Of a DNA stretch of 64,000 bases, positions 22,817 through 35,844 are shown piece by piece. The notes under the pieces were generated by a model. That model worked only from the letters and a program-made list of their open reading frames with translations, had not been told where the DNA came from and did not search any database. The stretch lies in the NCBI GenBank assembly GCA_024760905.1, contig CM045745.1:14253782-14317781 (forward strand), in the 5' to 3' direction. How positions within the stretch are numbered: the first letter of the stretch is position 1; the number at the start of each line of letters is the position of its first letter. This DNA is from Plotosus lineatus (Eukaryota; Chordata; Actinopteri; Siluriformes; Plotosidae). The position numbers were made by a program, and so were the translations under genes.

Positions 22817-23160
22817 AGGGCAGTGGTGGTCTAGTGGTATAGGGTGCTGGATCGCTGATCCAAAGGTTGGCGGTTCGAGTCCCACTCTGCACAAGGTTGT
22901 CACTGTCCCCCCCAGTGGAGCTAACTGGGTTATCAAAGGCCGGCCATATCTCTCACTGTCTATGGTGTGAGGCATGTAAAAGAACCATTGCTGACTTTCG
23001 ACAAGAGTAGGCCCAGGCCCAGCGTGTTTCCGCCCTGTGATGGCCTGGCGAGCTGTCCAGGGTGTACTCTGCCCTCGCCCGAAGCTGGCTGGGATGGGCA
23101 CCAGCCTCCCCGCGACCCAAATTAGGATCAAGCGGGTACAGAAAATGAACCGTGAACTGA
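22817..23160 (+). mobile_element. tRNA-derived SINE, type-2 tail, near-consensus head
   Basis: The head GGGCAGTGGTGGTCTAGTGG and B-box GGTTCGAGTCCCAC match the type-1 copies very closely. The 3' part is the L2-like tail (GGCCTGGCGAGCTGTCCAGG, GTACAGAAAATGAACCGTGA). CA-repeat words lie on both sides, so the insertion site was the microsatellite. Confidence 0.82.
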
Positions 23161-23335
23161 ACTGATGAGCACACACACAATATGGAACACGTCTTTGGAC
23201 TGGGGAACGAAAACGAAGTTCTGCAAACATGACTGGAACATGTAAACTCCACACAGAAGCACCTGAGCCCGTCACTTGAACCCAGGACCTTCTTGCTGCG
23301 AGATGGACATGCCAACTACTTCCGTGCCCATGTTC
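23161..23335 (-). repeat. L2-like repeat fragment
   Basis: GTAAACTCCACACAGAAGCA and GAACCCAGGACCTTCTTGCT are diagnostic words of the same L2-like consensus as at 43185-43460. Confidence 0.65.
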
Positions 23336-23399
23336 AACTATTTTTATAAGGATGATATTTCGACGCATGAGTCTTTCAAATGTGATGACGTAACCATTC

Positions 23400-23638
23400 G
23401 CCAACTACCTTTCGTAGCGAGAGAGAGTGAGTGAGCGAGCGAGCGAGCGCAAGAGGGTGACGTCATCAACAAAGGCTCAGCAACAGCCGCGTCATAGCTT
23501 CGTTAAAAGAAGGCGACGGGCTTCATTGATTAGGGCTGAAATTCTCCTCATACCAAATCTGTGAAAAATATTAAACTAACAGTGAGCTGCACAGTTCTTT
23601 GGCATCTACTGAACCTCGTACTAAACTGCACTCGGACG
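23400..23638 (+). promoter_or_regulatory. senp3: senp3 promoter and non-coding first exon
   Basis: A consensus CRE, TGACGTCA, lies at 23458-23465. It is followed by a CpG-containing stretch without repeats and then a strong donor, CTCGGACG|GTGAGT, at 23638/23639. The exon has no long open frame and would splice to the acceptor before 25980. The transcription start is not determined; 23520-23600 is my estimate. No TATA box is evident. Confidence 0.55.
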
Positions 23639-24250
23639 GTGAGTGTTATATTGAAGTAACTAAATAACAAACAAGAAGATACAGGGTGACGACCAGTGTT
23701 TAGGCCAGCTAGCTACCTAGCATGCTAATTATGCACGCTTTATTAAGCTCGGTCTGCAGGGAATGGGGGGAAAACGCATATCGCGGATGTTAAAGCGAGT
23801 GATGGCAAGAGCCACTGCGTTTAATCGACGTGCAGAGCATCAACCGAAACAATCAGTCGGGTTTTTTTTTTTTCCTCATGAGCAAATACATCCGCATCAC
23901 ACGAAGACACGTTTATAAACATTTTCGGCTGCGGCTAAATGCTAAGCTGCTGTTCGAAGCGGGTGAAATCCTGCTGGTCCTTCCGAAGACATGCTCGGCT
24001 TTTATTCTCTACACAGCAGTAAGACCTCCAGTCCTCATGAAACCTGTAGGATAATGTGTCTGAGGCTTGTATTAGCATTATTTTGTCAGTTTCCTCCTGT
24101 CTGAAAATGTCGAAGTAGCTGAATAAATAGAGGAGGCTTCACAATTTCATTGAGGAAAATGTCCACCGTGCACCATGGAGACTGTCAGTGTCCACAGAGC
24201 ATGCTCGTGTTGATCTCCCAGACCTTTCTCACTACACAGATTTCTTACTC

Positions 24251-24445
24251 ATCATTTGCTGAGCCGCTTAATTCTACTAGTAGGGTCGAGGGAGGGCTGG
24301 AGCTTACCTCAGCTGACGCAGAGCAAAGACGGGGTACACCCTGAACAGCTCCACAGACCATCGCATGGTCAGCACACATCCATTCACACCTAATCTTCGC
24401 CTAAATGTCCCTTTATTTGGACTGCGGCAGGAAACGGGAGAAAAA
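24251..24445 (-). repeat. L2-like repeat in senp3 intron 1
   Basis: GCTGAGCCGCTTAATTCTAC, GGGGTACACCCTGAACAGCT and ACACATCCATTCACACCTAA are the typical word order of this repeat. Confidence 0.65.
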
Positions 24446-24448
24446 AAG

Positions 24449-25040
24449 AAGTCTGTTGGGCCTTTACACCTCTCATGTTAGTGAGATATAAGCTGGTGCT
24501 TGTCCCCATTTTCTATAACATGAAGCAACTAGGAGGAGTTCAACCTCTCCTGGATGGGATGCTAGTCTCTCACATGTTATGTTCCCATTTTTTTTTTTTC
24601 CTACTGGTGCCCATTGGACAGAGGTAGTACTCTTGTGGTCTTGGCACAGTGGGGATTTGAACTCACAACCTCTCTCTATATGGGGTCGCTGTAACCTAAT
24701 GGTTAGAGAAGTGACTTTGGGACCGAAATGTCGCTGGTTCGATTCCTGAACCAGCAGGAAAAGTGTGTGTGTGTGTGTGTGTGTTGGGGAGGGGGGTGCA
24801 AGCTGTATCTTCACTTCATTCATCTTCATTGCTGAAGTTCCCTTGAGCAAGGCACCTGACTCTCAACTGCTCTCCAGGCACCCTCACTGTGGTGCGTGTG
24901 CGCACGTGCACATTTGCACTGGATAGGTTAAATAGAGGCAATAATTTCCCTTGTGGGATTAATAACAGTATATAAAAATAACAACAACAACAAAAAAATG
25001 ATGAGCCCAGCACCAACCACTACAATGCTGGTCCCATATG
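24449..25040 (-). mobile_element. Second-family SINE interrupted by a third SINE
   Basis: The outer element resembles 9085-9386 (AAGTCTGTTGGGCCTTTACA, then GATGGGATGCTAGTC, then GATTTGAACTCACAACCTC) and resumes after about 24995 with ATGATGAGCCCAGCACCAAC. Between them is a separate tRNA-like SINE on the plus strand (24687-24995). Confidence 0.65.
24687..24995 (+). mobile_element. tRNA-derived SINE of a third family
   Basis: The head GGTCGCTGTAACCTAATGGT has an A-box and GCTGGTTCGATTCCTGAACC carries a canonical B-box. A GT microsatellite (24762-24784) follows, then TTCCCTTGAGCAAGGCACCT and the 3' end TTTCCCTTGTGGGATTAATA with an A-rich tail. It inserted into the second-family SINE. Confidence 0.75.
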
Positions 25041-25049
25041 CAACATGCA

Positions 25050-25275
25050 AACTCCACATATGCCCGTGACTCCAACCCAGCACCTTCTTGCTATTAAGCA
25101 GGCATGCTGATTACTATGCCACTGTGACGCTACAACAGAATTATTCGTTATTTTTCTGAACTGCTTAATCCTAATTCTCGGGTCATGGGGAGACTGACGC
25201 TTATCTCAGCGGAATCAGGATGAGGGAAGCATACGCCCTGGACAGCTCGTCAGGCCATCACCGATGACAGAATTT
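25050..25275 (-). repeat. L2-like repeat fragments in senp3 intron 1
   Basis: The stretch has ACTCCACATATGCCCGTGAC, a GCATGCTGATTACTATGCCA end and, from 25140, CTGAACTGCTTAATCCTAAT and CCTGGACAGCTCGTCAGGCC of the same repeat in order. Confidence 0.6.
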
Positions 25276-26017
25276 TTTTTTTTTAAATACATATAGAACT
25301 GTATATGAATCCTTTAAATTCTACACTATAAATTTCTCAAAGTTGTTCATAAAGTCTGCAGTGCATCATGAGTGTAAGTTGATATATATCCTGATTGATT
25401 TGGTGTAAACCAGGAAAATCCCTGAGCAGTGTTATCTCGAGTAAAAAAAAAACCACCTGAAGCCAGACGGTGCAAGCACCTTATGCGACATCACAGTGTT
25501 AGTTTTTTCGTCCAGAGGCAGATCAGTTTTTCACACATCCGAAAAACTTTCTACAGAGTTCGGGTCGGGCCTTCGTGATTCCAATTTACATTGTTTGAAA
25601 ATGATTCCTTACTCTTCCTGAACTATTATTTCACAATTGGAGCCAGATTAAAAAATGGATTTGGTGTGTGTGTGTGTGATGGAATAACCTGATCATTCAG
25701 TGTATTCATGTAGACTTATTAGTCTTGCTCACAAGAACAACATTTTTATGGTTATACTAATACATATTGCAATTGTAATCAGCCTTTTAATCAAATTTGT
25801 AAGACTGTAATCTTGACGACAACAATAAAAATACAAATACTTTTAAATGTTTACTTGTTTATGTGCAGTACAGTGGGGAAATTTGTGATTTACACATTTG
25901 TAATTTGCAAGTGTGAAATGAATAGTTCGGTGTATAATACTGCAAAGGTGAGTTTTCTATTAACTGCATGTTATTGCAGACGGCGAGCTGGCGCAGGTAG
26001 CAGGGTGCCCGTGGACC

Positions 26018-29000
26018 ATGAGGGACAGCGGGGCAAGCTTGGCTCCAAACCGCTGGCAGGGGGAGCTCTCCTTGACTGTTAGTCATGAGGGCAGTGCTGG
26101 GGGTATGGCAGGAGGGCATCTCTTGGGCCCCGATTCTCCTCCTAATGCCCAAAGTGTTATGGACTTCAAAGTGGGCCATAAGGAGAGGGGGTGGACTGGA
26201 GAGTACATAGAGACTGATGAGATGGATGAAGAGGATGGATTTGATGAAGATGAGGATGAGGAATTGGAAGATGACCAGTTGGATGAAGGTGAGGAGATCA
26301 GTTCTGAGTGTGCTCCAGTAGAAGAAGAGGAGGGAATGGGAGACTGGCAGGACCCACATGAATTTTTGCCACAAATGGCACACTACAACCAGAACTTTTC
26401 ATCTTCAAATAAGGATCAAGACAAACCGGAAGCCAGGGATGTCCCTGAGGGACCCTTCTGGGCCCGGCTCCATGGCCTCAGGCAACAGAGGCTGAAGCGT
26501 TGGAGGAGGCTCCGTGCGTCAACACGGCTGCGATTCCGGCTTGCTCAGAACTGGAAAACATGGCGGCAGCGGGCACAGTGGGTTGGCACACTTGGGTACA
26601 GACGGGCAAGAAGGTGGCGTCAGTACAATCTTTACCAAAGCAGGCAAAGACGGGACCCAGGGTTGAGCAGTTTACGGGTGAAACCACAGACCGCGAGTGA
26701 AAGTGAATCAGGTAAGGCTTATAGTTCATGAAAGAATAGAGGCATTTCTTTTTTTTTTCTCTCTTCAGTAATACCCGCATAACAATATGTCCGTCTCTTC
26801 TCAGAAACTCTGTTTAGTGATTTGAATGGGTATCATGCCATTTCCCAGTCTGGCTCAGTAGTCAGTGTTGGGAACAGTGAAAGGCAAGATTTCCCTTCTG
26901 TTTCCATGCAAAGAGTGGAGCTGGCCCTCACAAAAGAGCATGTGTCCTGCGTCCAAGGTAAAGTTTATATTCACTTATGTCTCAGGCAGCAAATGTTTCA
27001 ACATGTTAAAATGATATAATTTATTAATAAACATTCGCTAAATGCACTCAAGAAATATTTATCCATATCCCCAATTTAATTAAACTTGATACAATTAATC
27101 TGATTACAAATGCATGTGTGTTTCCAATCACATAATGATTGACAGTTGTGCCTCCACAGTGATATAAACTGAAGTGTGGAGTAGAGCTGGGCAATGAAGC
27201 GATTTTATCCATCAGTTTAATTTCTGGTTTAGGATGATGATTAAAAAAAGAAATAAATAAATAAATTATGATTGATCTTAACTGGTGAATTAACACACAG
27301 CTTGCAACGTTCTCAAAATATTATAATACAGTATTCACAAATTGTAGAATGTACACACTGGCATGGTGCTCCTCTCAGGGTGCTTTTACTTTCTTGTGCT
27401 TATTATTCTGGAGTAAACATCACTACTTGACACTCATTAGAGAAAGGTCATGTAGAAAATGCATAGATAGGTTCCCGAACTGCAAGACTGCTCTTTATCC
27501 GTGCCCTTCGAGTACCAACACACAGTAGCACATGTATAAACAAGTGAAGGACACGTCTTCTCAGGAACTGGCAGCATCAACTCGGTAATTTGGAAATGGT
27601 TTGGTTATGCAAAGTCTGTCATAGAACAAACACTGTCCACTGATAAGTTTGTCTGAAATCTTTTGGCTGCTAAAGATAGTAGCATAACAAACTTATTTCA
27701 GCATTTTGGACAATGGCACCCAGCCGAGTCACAGAAGTTTGTCGCTCTAAGAAGTGCGCAAGTTAGAAGAAACATCTGGATGCCTGTTAAGTCCTAACAG
27801 TGTTCACATTGCACTCGTTATGATGAGTAGAGACCTCAGTGGAAAGAAATAACAGCTGTGGTGGTAAATACAAGTAAACAAGACATTTCTCCAAAAGTTA
27901 CTTTTTTTATTATTAATAAATTTGTTGTATTTTTATATTTGGGATTATATTTCATTGATTCTTAAGGAGGAAAGGCAGTGAGTAACTACTAAACAGCACT
28001 ACTGAATAATTCCTGTTCCTTCATCAACTAAGAAATGAGATTACTGTCCTGTGTTTATTTGATTGTTTCTGAACGTCTTTGCTTTAGTCAGTAAAATAAA
28101 ATAAAAAAAAGTTTCTTTCGATTTTCCCTTGATTTTTAATTTTTTTTTTTTTTTTTAAATAAACATTGCTGTGAGTTATGGGGGGGGGGGGGTGCGCCCT
28201 CAGTCACGTCCGTGAGATCTTGACCAATTGACCATTTTGATTTGAGTTTGTGCGGCTTCATGATGTGCCACTCAGGAGCCCATAAAAATAATTTGAGATC
28301 ACTTTCATTTTAGGCCCGGTTCCCAGTATGTAGCCATCTTAAAGTGGTAGTTTTGATTTGATTTGATTTTATATGCAGGTTATAAATGTTGTGTTGTGTG
28401 CAAGATTTGCGTGTATGTGGTTTCCGGAAAGTAGCAAAAAAATGTAAACTTAGTGTTTGTGTTCACTGTTGCTTCCCTAAATTTATCCACCCCCCCCACC
28501 CCTTTCTCCCCAATTTAATTGGATCCAATCGCCACGCATCATGTATCAGCTTCCCTATCATGTGACCACCAACCTGGGAGATTGATATGCATGTTAGATA
28601 CCGGCCTGTTTTCAAACTGCTGCAGATGTGTATTTTGGGGAGGGGGATGCCTAACACACTGAGGGAAAGCGCTATCCACCCCCTCGTACGAATGACCTCA
28701 TGGACATCCATGATTGGCTGTTGATCACTGTGAGTGACGGTGAGAGTATGCTGTCCCTCCCTCCCGTGAGAGCTCAGCCAATTAGTTCCCATGGACTCCT
28801 GGTCGCGGATGGCTGTGGCATTAAACCGGATTTGAACTTGCGATTTCCGGGTTAGTAGTCAAACACCTTATCGATGTGCCAGTCAGGAGCCCCACCTCCA
28901 TGTTATTCCTCAGTTTTTGCTCTTATTTAGACTTTGCCAGTTCCGACCTGACCAGTTGAGTTGCCTTTGACATACATACAACAGCTGCCAAGAATGAAGG

Positions 29001-32000
29001 TTATCACATCACATGTTTGTTCTGTGCTTCCAAACTATATTCTCACACCACTCTGCATGCAGTGTTACATGGTGGTATAATAGACACCAAGAACAAGATG
29101 CCAGGCCTCTTTTGCATTCAAGAGGTTGGAGAAATACCTGTTTGGCTGTGTTCCTGTCGTTGACAGCGAACAAAGAGCATGTCATTCCCCCTACCTAGAG
29201 TAAATGGCTGGATTTTCCCTTGTGGATTCTTGGCCGTGGATGGCGGTCTCATTCTCAAGATTTTAACTTGGGATCCTCGGACAACAGGGCAAAAGCACAA
29301 AACTGGTTTTAAAATATATGCTGAGCAGCAGAGCATAGCATACGAATGATGTTAAAATGAGCATTTTATTAACACCGAGTGAGCCAACCATGAACTTGGA
29401 TCCATTGCTGTGCAGTGTTGTTTTTTATACAGTATATATACAGTGCTGTGCCAACATTTTTGCCCCCCTTACTAATATTTTTTAAAACTTTTTTGCACCT
29501 TTTGTCACACTTAACTTTTTCAGATAATCAAAAAATGTAAACATTACACAAAAGATAACCCAAGTATTAAAAAAAATTCCTTTGTGATTTTGGTTTGTTA
29601 AGAGAAAAATCCTGTCCAAACCTACATGAACCTTTGAAAAAGTAATTGCCTCCTTGTTAAAAGGTGGGGTGATTATAATTAATCCTATTATTGGGGAAAA
29701 CTGAGTTCAATTTCATGGCCACACCCAGGCCTGATTGCTGCCAGACATTTCCAATCAGGAGATCCCTAACAAAAGACCTGTCTGACAAGGTGAGGTAGGC
29801 CGTAATGAACACACATCATCATGCCGTGATCCAGTGAGCTTCAAGAGCAAACAAGAAAGAAGATTATAGAGATATCTCAGTCTGGGAAAGGATACAAAGT
29901 CATTGGTAAATCTTTGGGACTCCAGCAAACCACTGTCGGAGCCATTATCCATTAATGGAGAAGGCATGGCACAGTGGTGACCCTTCTCAGGAGTGGCAGA
30001 CCTACAAATTATTTCAAGAGCATGGCGCAGACTAACCGGAGAAGTCACACAGGATCCAAAAACCACTTCTAAACAACTAAAGCCTCACTTGCCTCAGTTA
30101 ATGTCCATGTTCATGACTCCACCATCAGAAAGACACGAGGCAAAAATGGCATCCATGGAAGAGTTCCGAGGCGAAAGCCACTGTTGACGAAAAAGAATAT
30201 TAAGGCACGACACACTTTTGCCAAGAATCATCTTGTTCATCCCCAAAGCTTTTGGGAAAACATCCTCTGGACTGATGAAACTAAAGTTGAACTTTTTGGG
30301 AGAAATGCATCCCGTTACATCTGGTGCAAAATGAAAAATGCATTTGATAAAAAGAACATTGTGCCAGCAGTGAAACATGGTGGTGGAAGTGTAATGACCT
30401 GGGCCTGCTTTTGCTGCTTCAGGACCTGAGCGACTCATCATGATTGATTAAACCATGAATTCTGCTCGCCACCAACAAATCCTGGCGAAGAATGTTCGTC
30501 CATCAGTTCGAGACCGCAAGAATTTTACTGGATCCCACTTTTGGTGGACTGATTGTGATTCACTTGTTCACCTGTATGTTTGGTGTGCAATAGCTATTAT
30601 GACTGAATAAGAAACATACATGCAAACCAATTCTCTGTCATATACAACTCTCTATTATTCTGATCAGATTAAAAACTGAGTGAACAAAGAATAACAATGC
30701 AAACAAGATGGGAGCGAGATTGAGTCTCTAGATTTCGAGTCTAATTATGTTCTCAAAACCTAACAGAGAAATCGGTAACTTCAAGTACAGTAATTATCCA
30801 AGTTGTCTCGAGATAGCATTCTACATAATCAAATTATTTGAGATATTTTCCATCAGTTTTAGTTTCTGTTATGTTCCTTGTCATCTGTGTCTCTTCCTTT
30901 TCTTGTATTGGTACTCAGGCTTATTACAGTATTAGTACTACATAGTTGGCTTTAAATAACATTAAAGTAATGTGTTAACTCAAACTTCCGAAGTGTGGGT
31001 CTAGTTATAATCTCTAACATTAGTGCTACTTGGTCCAGGTCACTTTAGCCTTTTTTTTTATCTTTTACAAATCCAGTTAATTTTAACTGTAACTTACGAT
31101 GTCCAAGCAGACAAACTGTTATTATTATACTCGTGGATTAGCAGAAAACCTGGAAGTTACTGGCACGTGACTCAAATTTAGCCAATGGATGAGAGCTTTT
31201 GTTTCTCCCTCCTGTTGATTGGTTAATGTGTACACCTCCCGTTTTTGTTCTCCTTTGCACACACGTCATCGTGATTGTTTGAATTTTGAATTCACGTTTT
31301 TTAAATAATTTAAGCCCAGCCATGCCACTCAAACGCCCTGCATCTTCTCTAGCTTGTGGTAAGGAGCTTTCATTGAAGTGTCATATCTTGGGCGACAGCG
31401 GTTTGTTCATTTTACTGAAAAGGCCTTCTGCTTGACACGGGCGCCGGTATTGGTTGAATTTTTCCGGATCTCAAAAATGCCAGTGGACCGGGGTTAATTT
31501 CGTGCTGTGTATAATGTAATGTAAATATGTCTTCACTACCAGGGTTTGGAGCCACAGTATTACCATACATCATCCACTCTGTTAATTCTCATTCCATTCT
31601 TCTGTAAAAGGTCGGAGGTACATCATCTTAATTTTACCATTGTAGTAGTTTAGTGCATATGTAATGATGAAGTTCTAACAATATGAAAATTTGCAGCAGC
31701 TTCTGCACAAAAAGACTACAATGTCCGTACAATGTCCAACTTTGATTGGTCACTTTGATTCCACTTCTACCAACTAATTCCCCATTCAGCTTGACTGAGC
31801 CTAAAGAAAATTCAGCAAAAATATAAAACCTGTTATCTAGAACAAAGGCAGAATTGTTTCTGTGGACTGTAAAGTCTATCTATTTTTAAATTCGTAGTTT
31901 TATCTCTGACTGCCACATACATGTGGAGTACATTTTAACGGTACAGCTCAAAAACTCTTCTGCTTAGCCCGTTGACAATTTCTGATTAGGCCAAAATTGT

Positions 32001-34680
32001 GCTTATGTTCAGGACTATTGGGATGAAGTGAGTTCATCCTACAAGTGCATTAGTGTGTACATTCAGCAACCTGGAAATTCAGGCAGGCCTGTCCTGTCAA
32101 ATGTTTACAATCCTCATGTTTTCTGGATATAAATATGCTTTCATATTTCAACTTCTAGAAAAATGTATGGATTCACAATGCTTTACTAGTTATATCAAAT
32201 CATAGATATGACCGGAACCAATTGTTTTGCATTTTATGAGTTATATCTCAAACAAATGATACCAAAGTATTATCACTGACATTTTCTTCTTTATATAGGA
32301 AAAAAAAACCTAATCCACATTTTTACAACAAATGCCAGCACCCATCTGAAAATGGAAATTAGTCTGCAGTTAAATACGAGTGCTTACAGACCATAACAAG
32401 CTGTTGGACTTGGCTAATTGCATTCAAACATGACTCATCAAAGAGAGTTGTTCGTTGATCAGTGAAAATTATTATAAATCTATTTAAAAGAAAGAAATCC
32501 CACACAGAATCTGATAAGAGATGTTGTTGGTGGCTTCTTATTATAAAAGGATAGCTTGCAGTTCGGGCCAGGAATATACCAGGGTGTCAGGATAGAAAAG
32601 CAGTAGCCTTGAAAATAGAAAACACACAATGAAGCAAATGAGTAGAAACAAAGTCAATGCTTATGACAGATTGTAAGAGGTCAGCTGAGTGAATCAGAAT
32701 TTACACAGGCGAACATAAAACCAGCACAAACAACGAAACAAAAGAAAAAAGGCTTCCAGAGGGATAAAGAAAAGCATTTATAGAATATGGAAAATTATTA
32801 GATGAAAGTGGTGTTCAGTGATGAATTACACGGCAATGGCCAATGAGATTATGCTGGAAGTTTTGTCTGGTGCTGAAATAAAAATGTATGATTATGGGGT
32901 TACATGTCAGGTAAGGGACCAGAGGACATGGCAGTCACTACAGAGGTGAACTTTGACTTTTTTTTTTTCTTTGATAGTAAATTTGATTGGTGATGGCTAA
33001 GGTAATTTAAGTTTTTAAGAAGACAGTGCATCTTGCCACAAAACAAAGAATAATGAAGCTTTCATTTATGAAAATATTAATTTAATATGACTAACAAACA
33101 GTCTCGATCATTACGGGAAAATGACAAGGTTTCGTTCTGGCAAAATCATTCATCAGTTGTATTTTGAGAATGGTGGATAAAATGTGATGTGGAATATTAT
33201 TTTTCATTGGACAATGCCATGGCCTAAAGAATTCAGGCTCAAGGAGAAGCGTCAAAGTTGAAATTGCACTTTTTATAGATTTTTTTTGTTTTTTTTTACT
33301 TAACATTGAACAATTCCATAATTTCCCCTCTATTTTTTAGTTGATATGAAGTATTAAAAAAAAGCTCCTTTAAGTATGACAGTGGTTGTATATATTGCAG
33401 TACAGCAAAATTGGCTTAAAGACCATATCAGGTCAGTTCATAAATATATTATTGTCTCTTAGGAATTTTGGATGAGTCCCTCCATAAATATGGCAGTCTG
33501 ATACCAATACATACTGATGATATTGTGGAGCAGCTGCAGGAGATTTTCAATGAGAGTTTCTCACATGCTTACAGGTACAGCTAAACAAACTTGATTGACC
33601 ACACAATTAGTACACAAATGTAATAATGGGGGAGGGGCAAATTTTGGGCACATATACAAGCGAGATTCATAGTATTTCCATTATTTTCCGGTATAAACCA
33701 ATTTTGCTTATACGATTTATTGCATTTGGGTACATAATGGTTGTCTTAGGAAAGCAGAAGTGCATCAGATAATCCAGTCCTACCAGAGGTCCCCAGGTAC
33801 AAGCATGGTACGGGGGTTCAGCGTAAACTACAAGCGCCATGTTCTCACAATGGATGATCTCAGCACTCTTTATGGACAAAACTGGCTCAATGACCAAGTA
33901 TAGTGACTTTCTACTACAGTTAATTAGTAGAATCTGCTCAAATGCTTGCATAACTCCCACCACCTCCTCCTCTTTGATTCAAATGAATTCTTTTTTTTTT
34001 TTTTTTGTAGGTTATGAATATGTATGGAGACCTTGTAATGGATTCAGTGCCAGACAAGGTAATGAATAATGACATTACTTGTAAAGTTTAATTGTTCAAA
34101 TTATGGGATCTGGGGATGAGGGTTTTTTTTTCCCTCCTCTCTCCCCCTTTTACAATTTACTGTGCCCTACCCACAATCCACTATTGATTAAAATTGTCAT
34201 GTGTATAAATGTGAACAAAATTCTGAACACAAATTTAAAAATGATTCTTTTATTACTGCAGTTAATACCATAAAGAACATTATATTTATTTAATGTGCTT
34301 ATTCTGTAACATGGAGTTGGATATTGATTCATAACCTGTGAAACTTCAGCCCAGTTTCTCTCTTGGATCACATCCAACAACAGGGGACAGCCGGTGGCGT
34401 AGTTGTTAGGGTGCTGCACTCATGATCAGAAGGTTGTGTGTTTATACTCCTACCATGCTCAGACCCCTGGGCAAGGTCTCAACCACAAGTGTGCCCCTGT
34501 TCACCCAGCAGTATAAATGGGTACTAGTAACCTGGGATGGACTGGTGTCCCATTCAAGAGTTGTACTCATAGTCGCTTCACGCTATGAAAACCGGAAATG
34601 AGCACCGGTTCGATGAGCCCCTAGGCTCGGGTGTAAAAAGCCCAACAGACTCTACCTTTTAAACGGTGTGTGTTTATGGA

Positions 34681-34723
<43 letters not shown>

Positions 34724-34735
34724 GTGTGTGTGTAT

Positions 34736-34782
<47 letters not shown>

Positions 34783-35790
34783 GTGTGTGTATGTATGTAT
34801 GTGTGTATATATATATGTGTGTATGTATATATATATATATATGTGTGTGTGTTCTTTTACTTTCACTTTACTTTTACTTTACTTACATATACACACACAA
34901 CACACATGGAGTTGGCCCCCGACTTTAGAACATTTTCCTAGGTTTTCGTCCTCTGTATACGAAAACAACCCCCTCTTCAAATGCGCCAATCAAAATTTCA
35001 CACGATGCGTGAGTTGCTCTCTCATTGGCTGTCTCCCAACATCCCGCCCCGCTGGCCTCCCATTGGCTAGGAGTGAGCTGACGTGTACCCATTACTGTAC
35101 CCATACCTTTTATCCGCGACACGCGTGAGGAGAGTTGAGAGGCCCTCTTGGCTTGTGGCTATGAAGTATCTTGGCTTGTTTTGAGATCGTTGTAGCGTTA
35201 TATTTCGTTATCGCCGAAACCCCTCTACAATCGGGACGATATTGAAGCAGAAGGAGACCTTAAAGCGGAAATACAGTGACAGAGGTGATTATTTCAGCAC
35301 GATATTGAAGCAAAAGTTCTTCGTTGAACAAGACCGCCGATCTCGCAAGGAGGCAAGTTAATATTGAATGAGGATCTCTGATCTTTCAAATAGGTACTGT
35401 AATTCCGCTTTAAATTTAAAAAAAATCATGTCGATTTAAACATTTAAGTAGAATTGTTCTGTCAGCTGCGTGTTGCGTTTGGGCGGAGCCTGCATTCGGC
35501 AAAACACACCATGGAGCCATAGTTTTGGTGTATATGAGAGAGAGAGAGAGAGAGACTGCCTACAGAGTCAAAATTTTCTTTTACTTTTAACACATTTCAT
35601 ATAAAATTGGTGTACTTTTATCACTTTTAAAGGGTTTATGGGGTAGTCTTGGGAGCCTTGGAACCAATCACGCGTTTTACATGTAAAATGCACCTCTACT
35701 TACGAAACCTCCGCGTTACGAAAAAGGCTCTGGAACGGATTAATTTCGTAAGTCGGGGGCCGACTGTGTATAAGTGTGTGTGTGTGTGTG

Positions 35791-35844
<54 letters not shown>

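Noticed and set aside
22787..23404. Minus-strand ORF of 205 codons
   Set aside because: It reads through two SINE copies and an L2-like repeat; the same peptide words recur at every SINE copy in the window.
24687..24760. Possible genuine tRNA gene
   Set aside because: The A- and B-boxes are good but the cloverleaf is not complete, and a SINE body with 3' end follows.
34666..35128. Plus-strand ORFs of 86-152 codons
   Set aside because: Microsatellite-driven frames running into a Tigger-like element; there is no coding signature.
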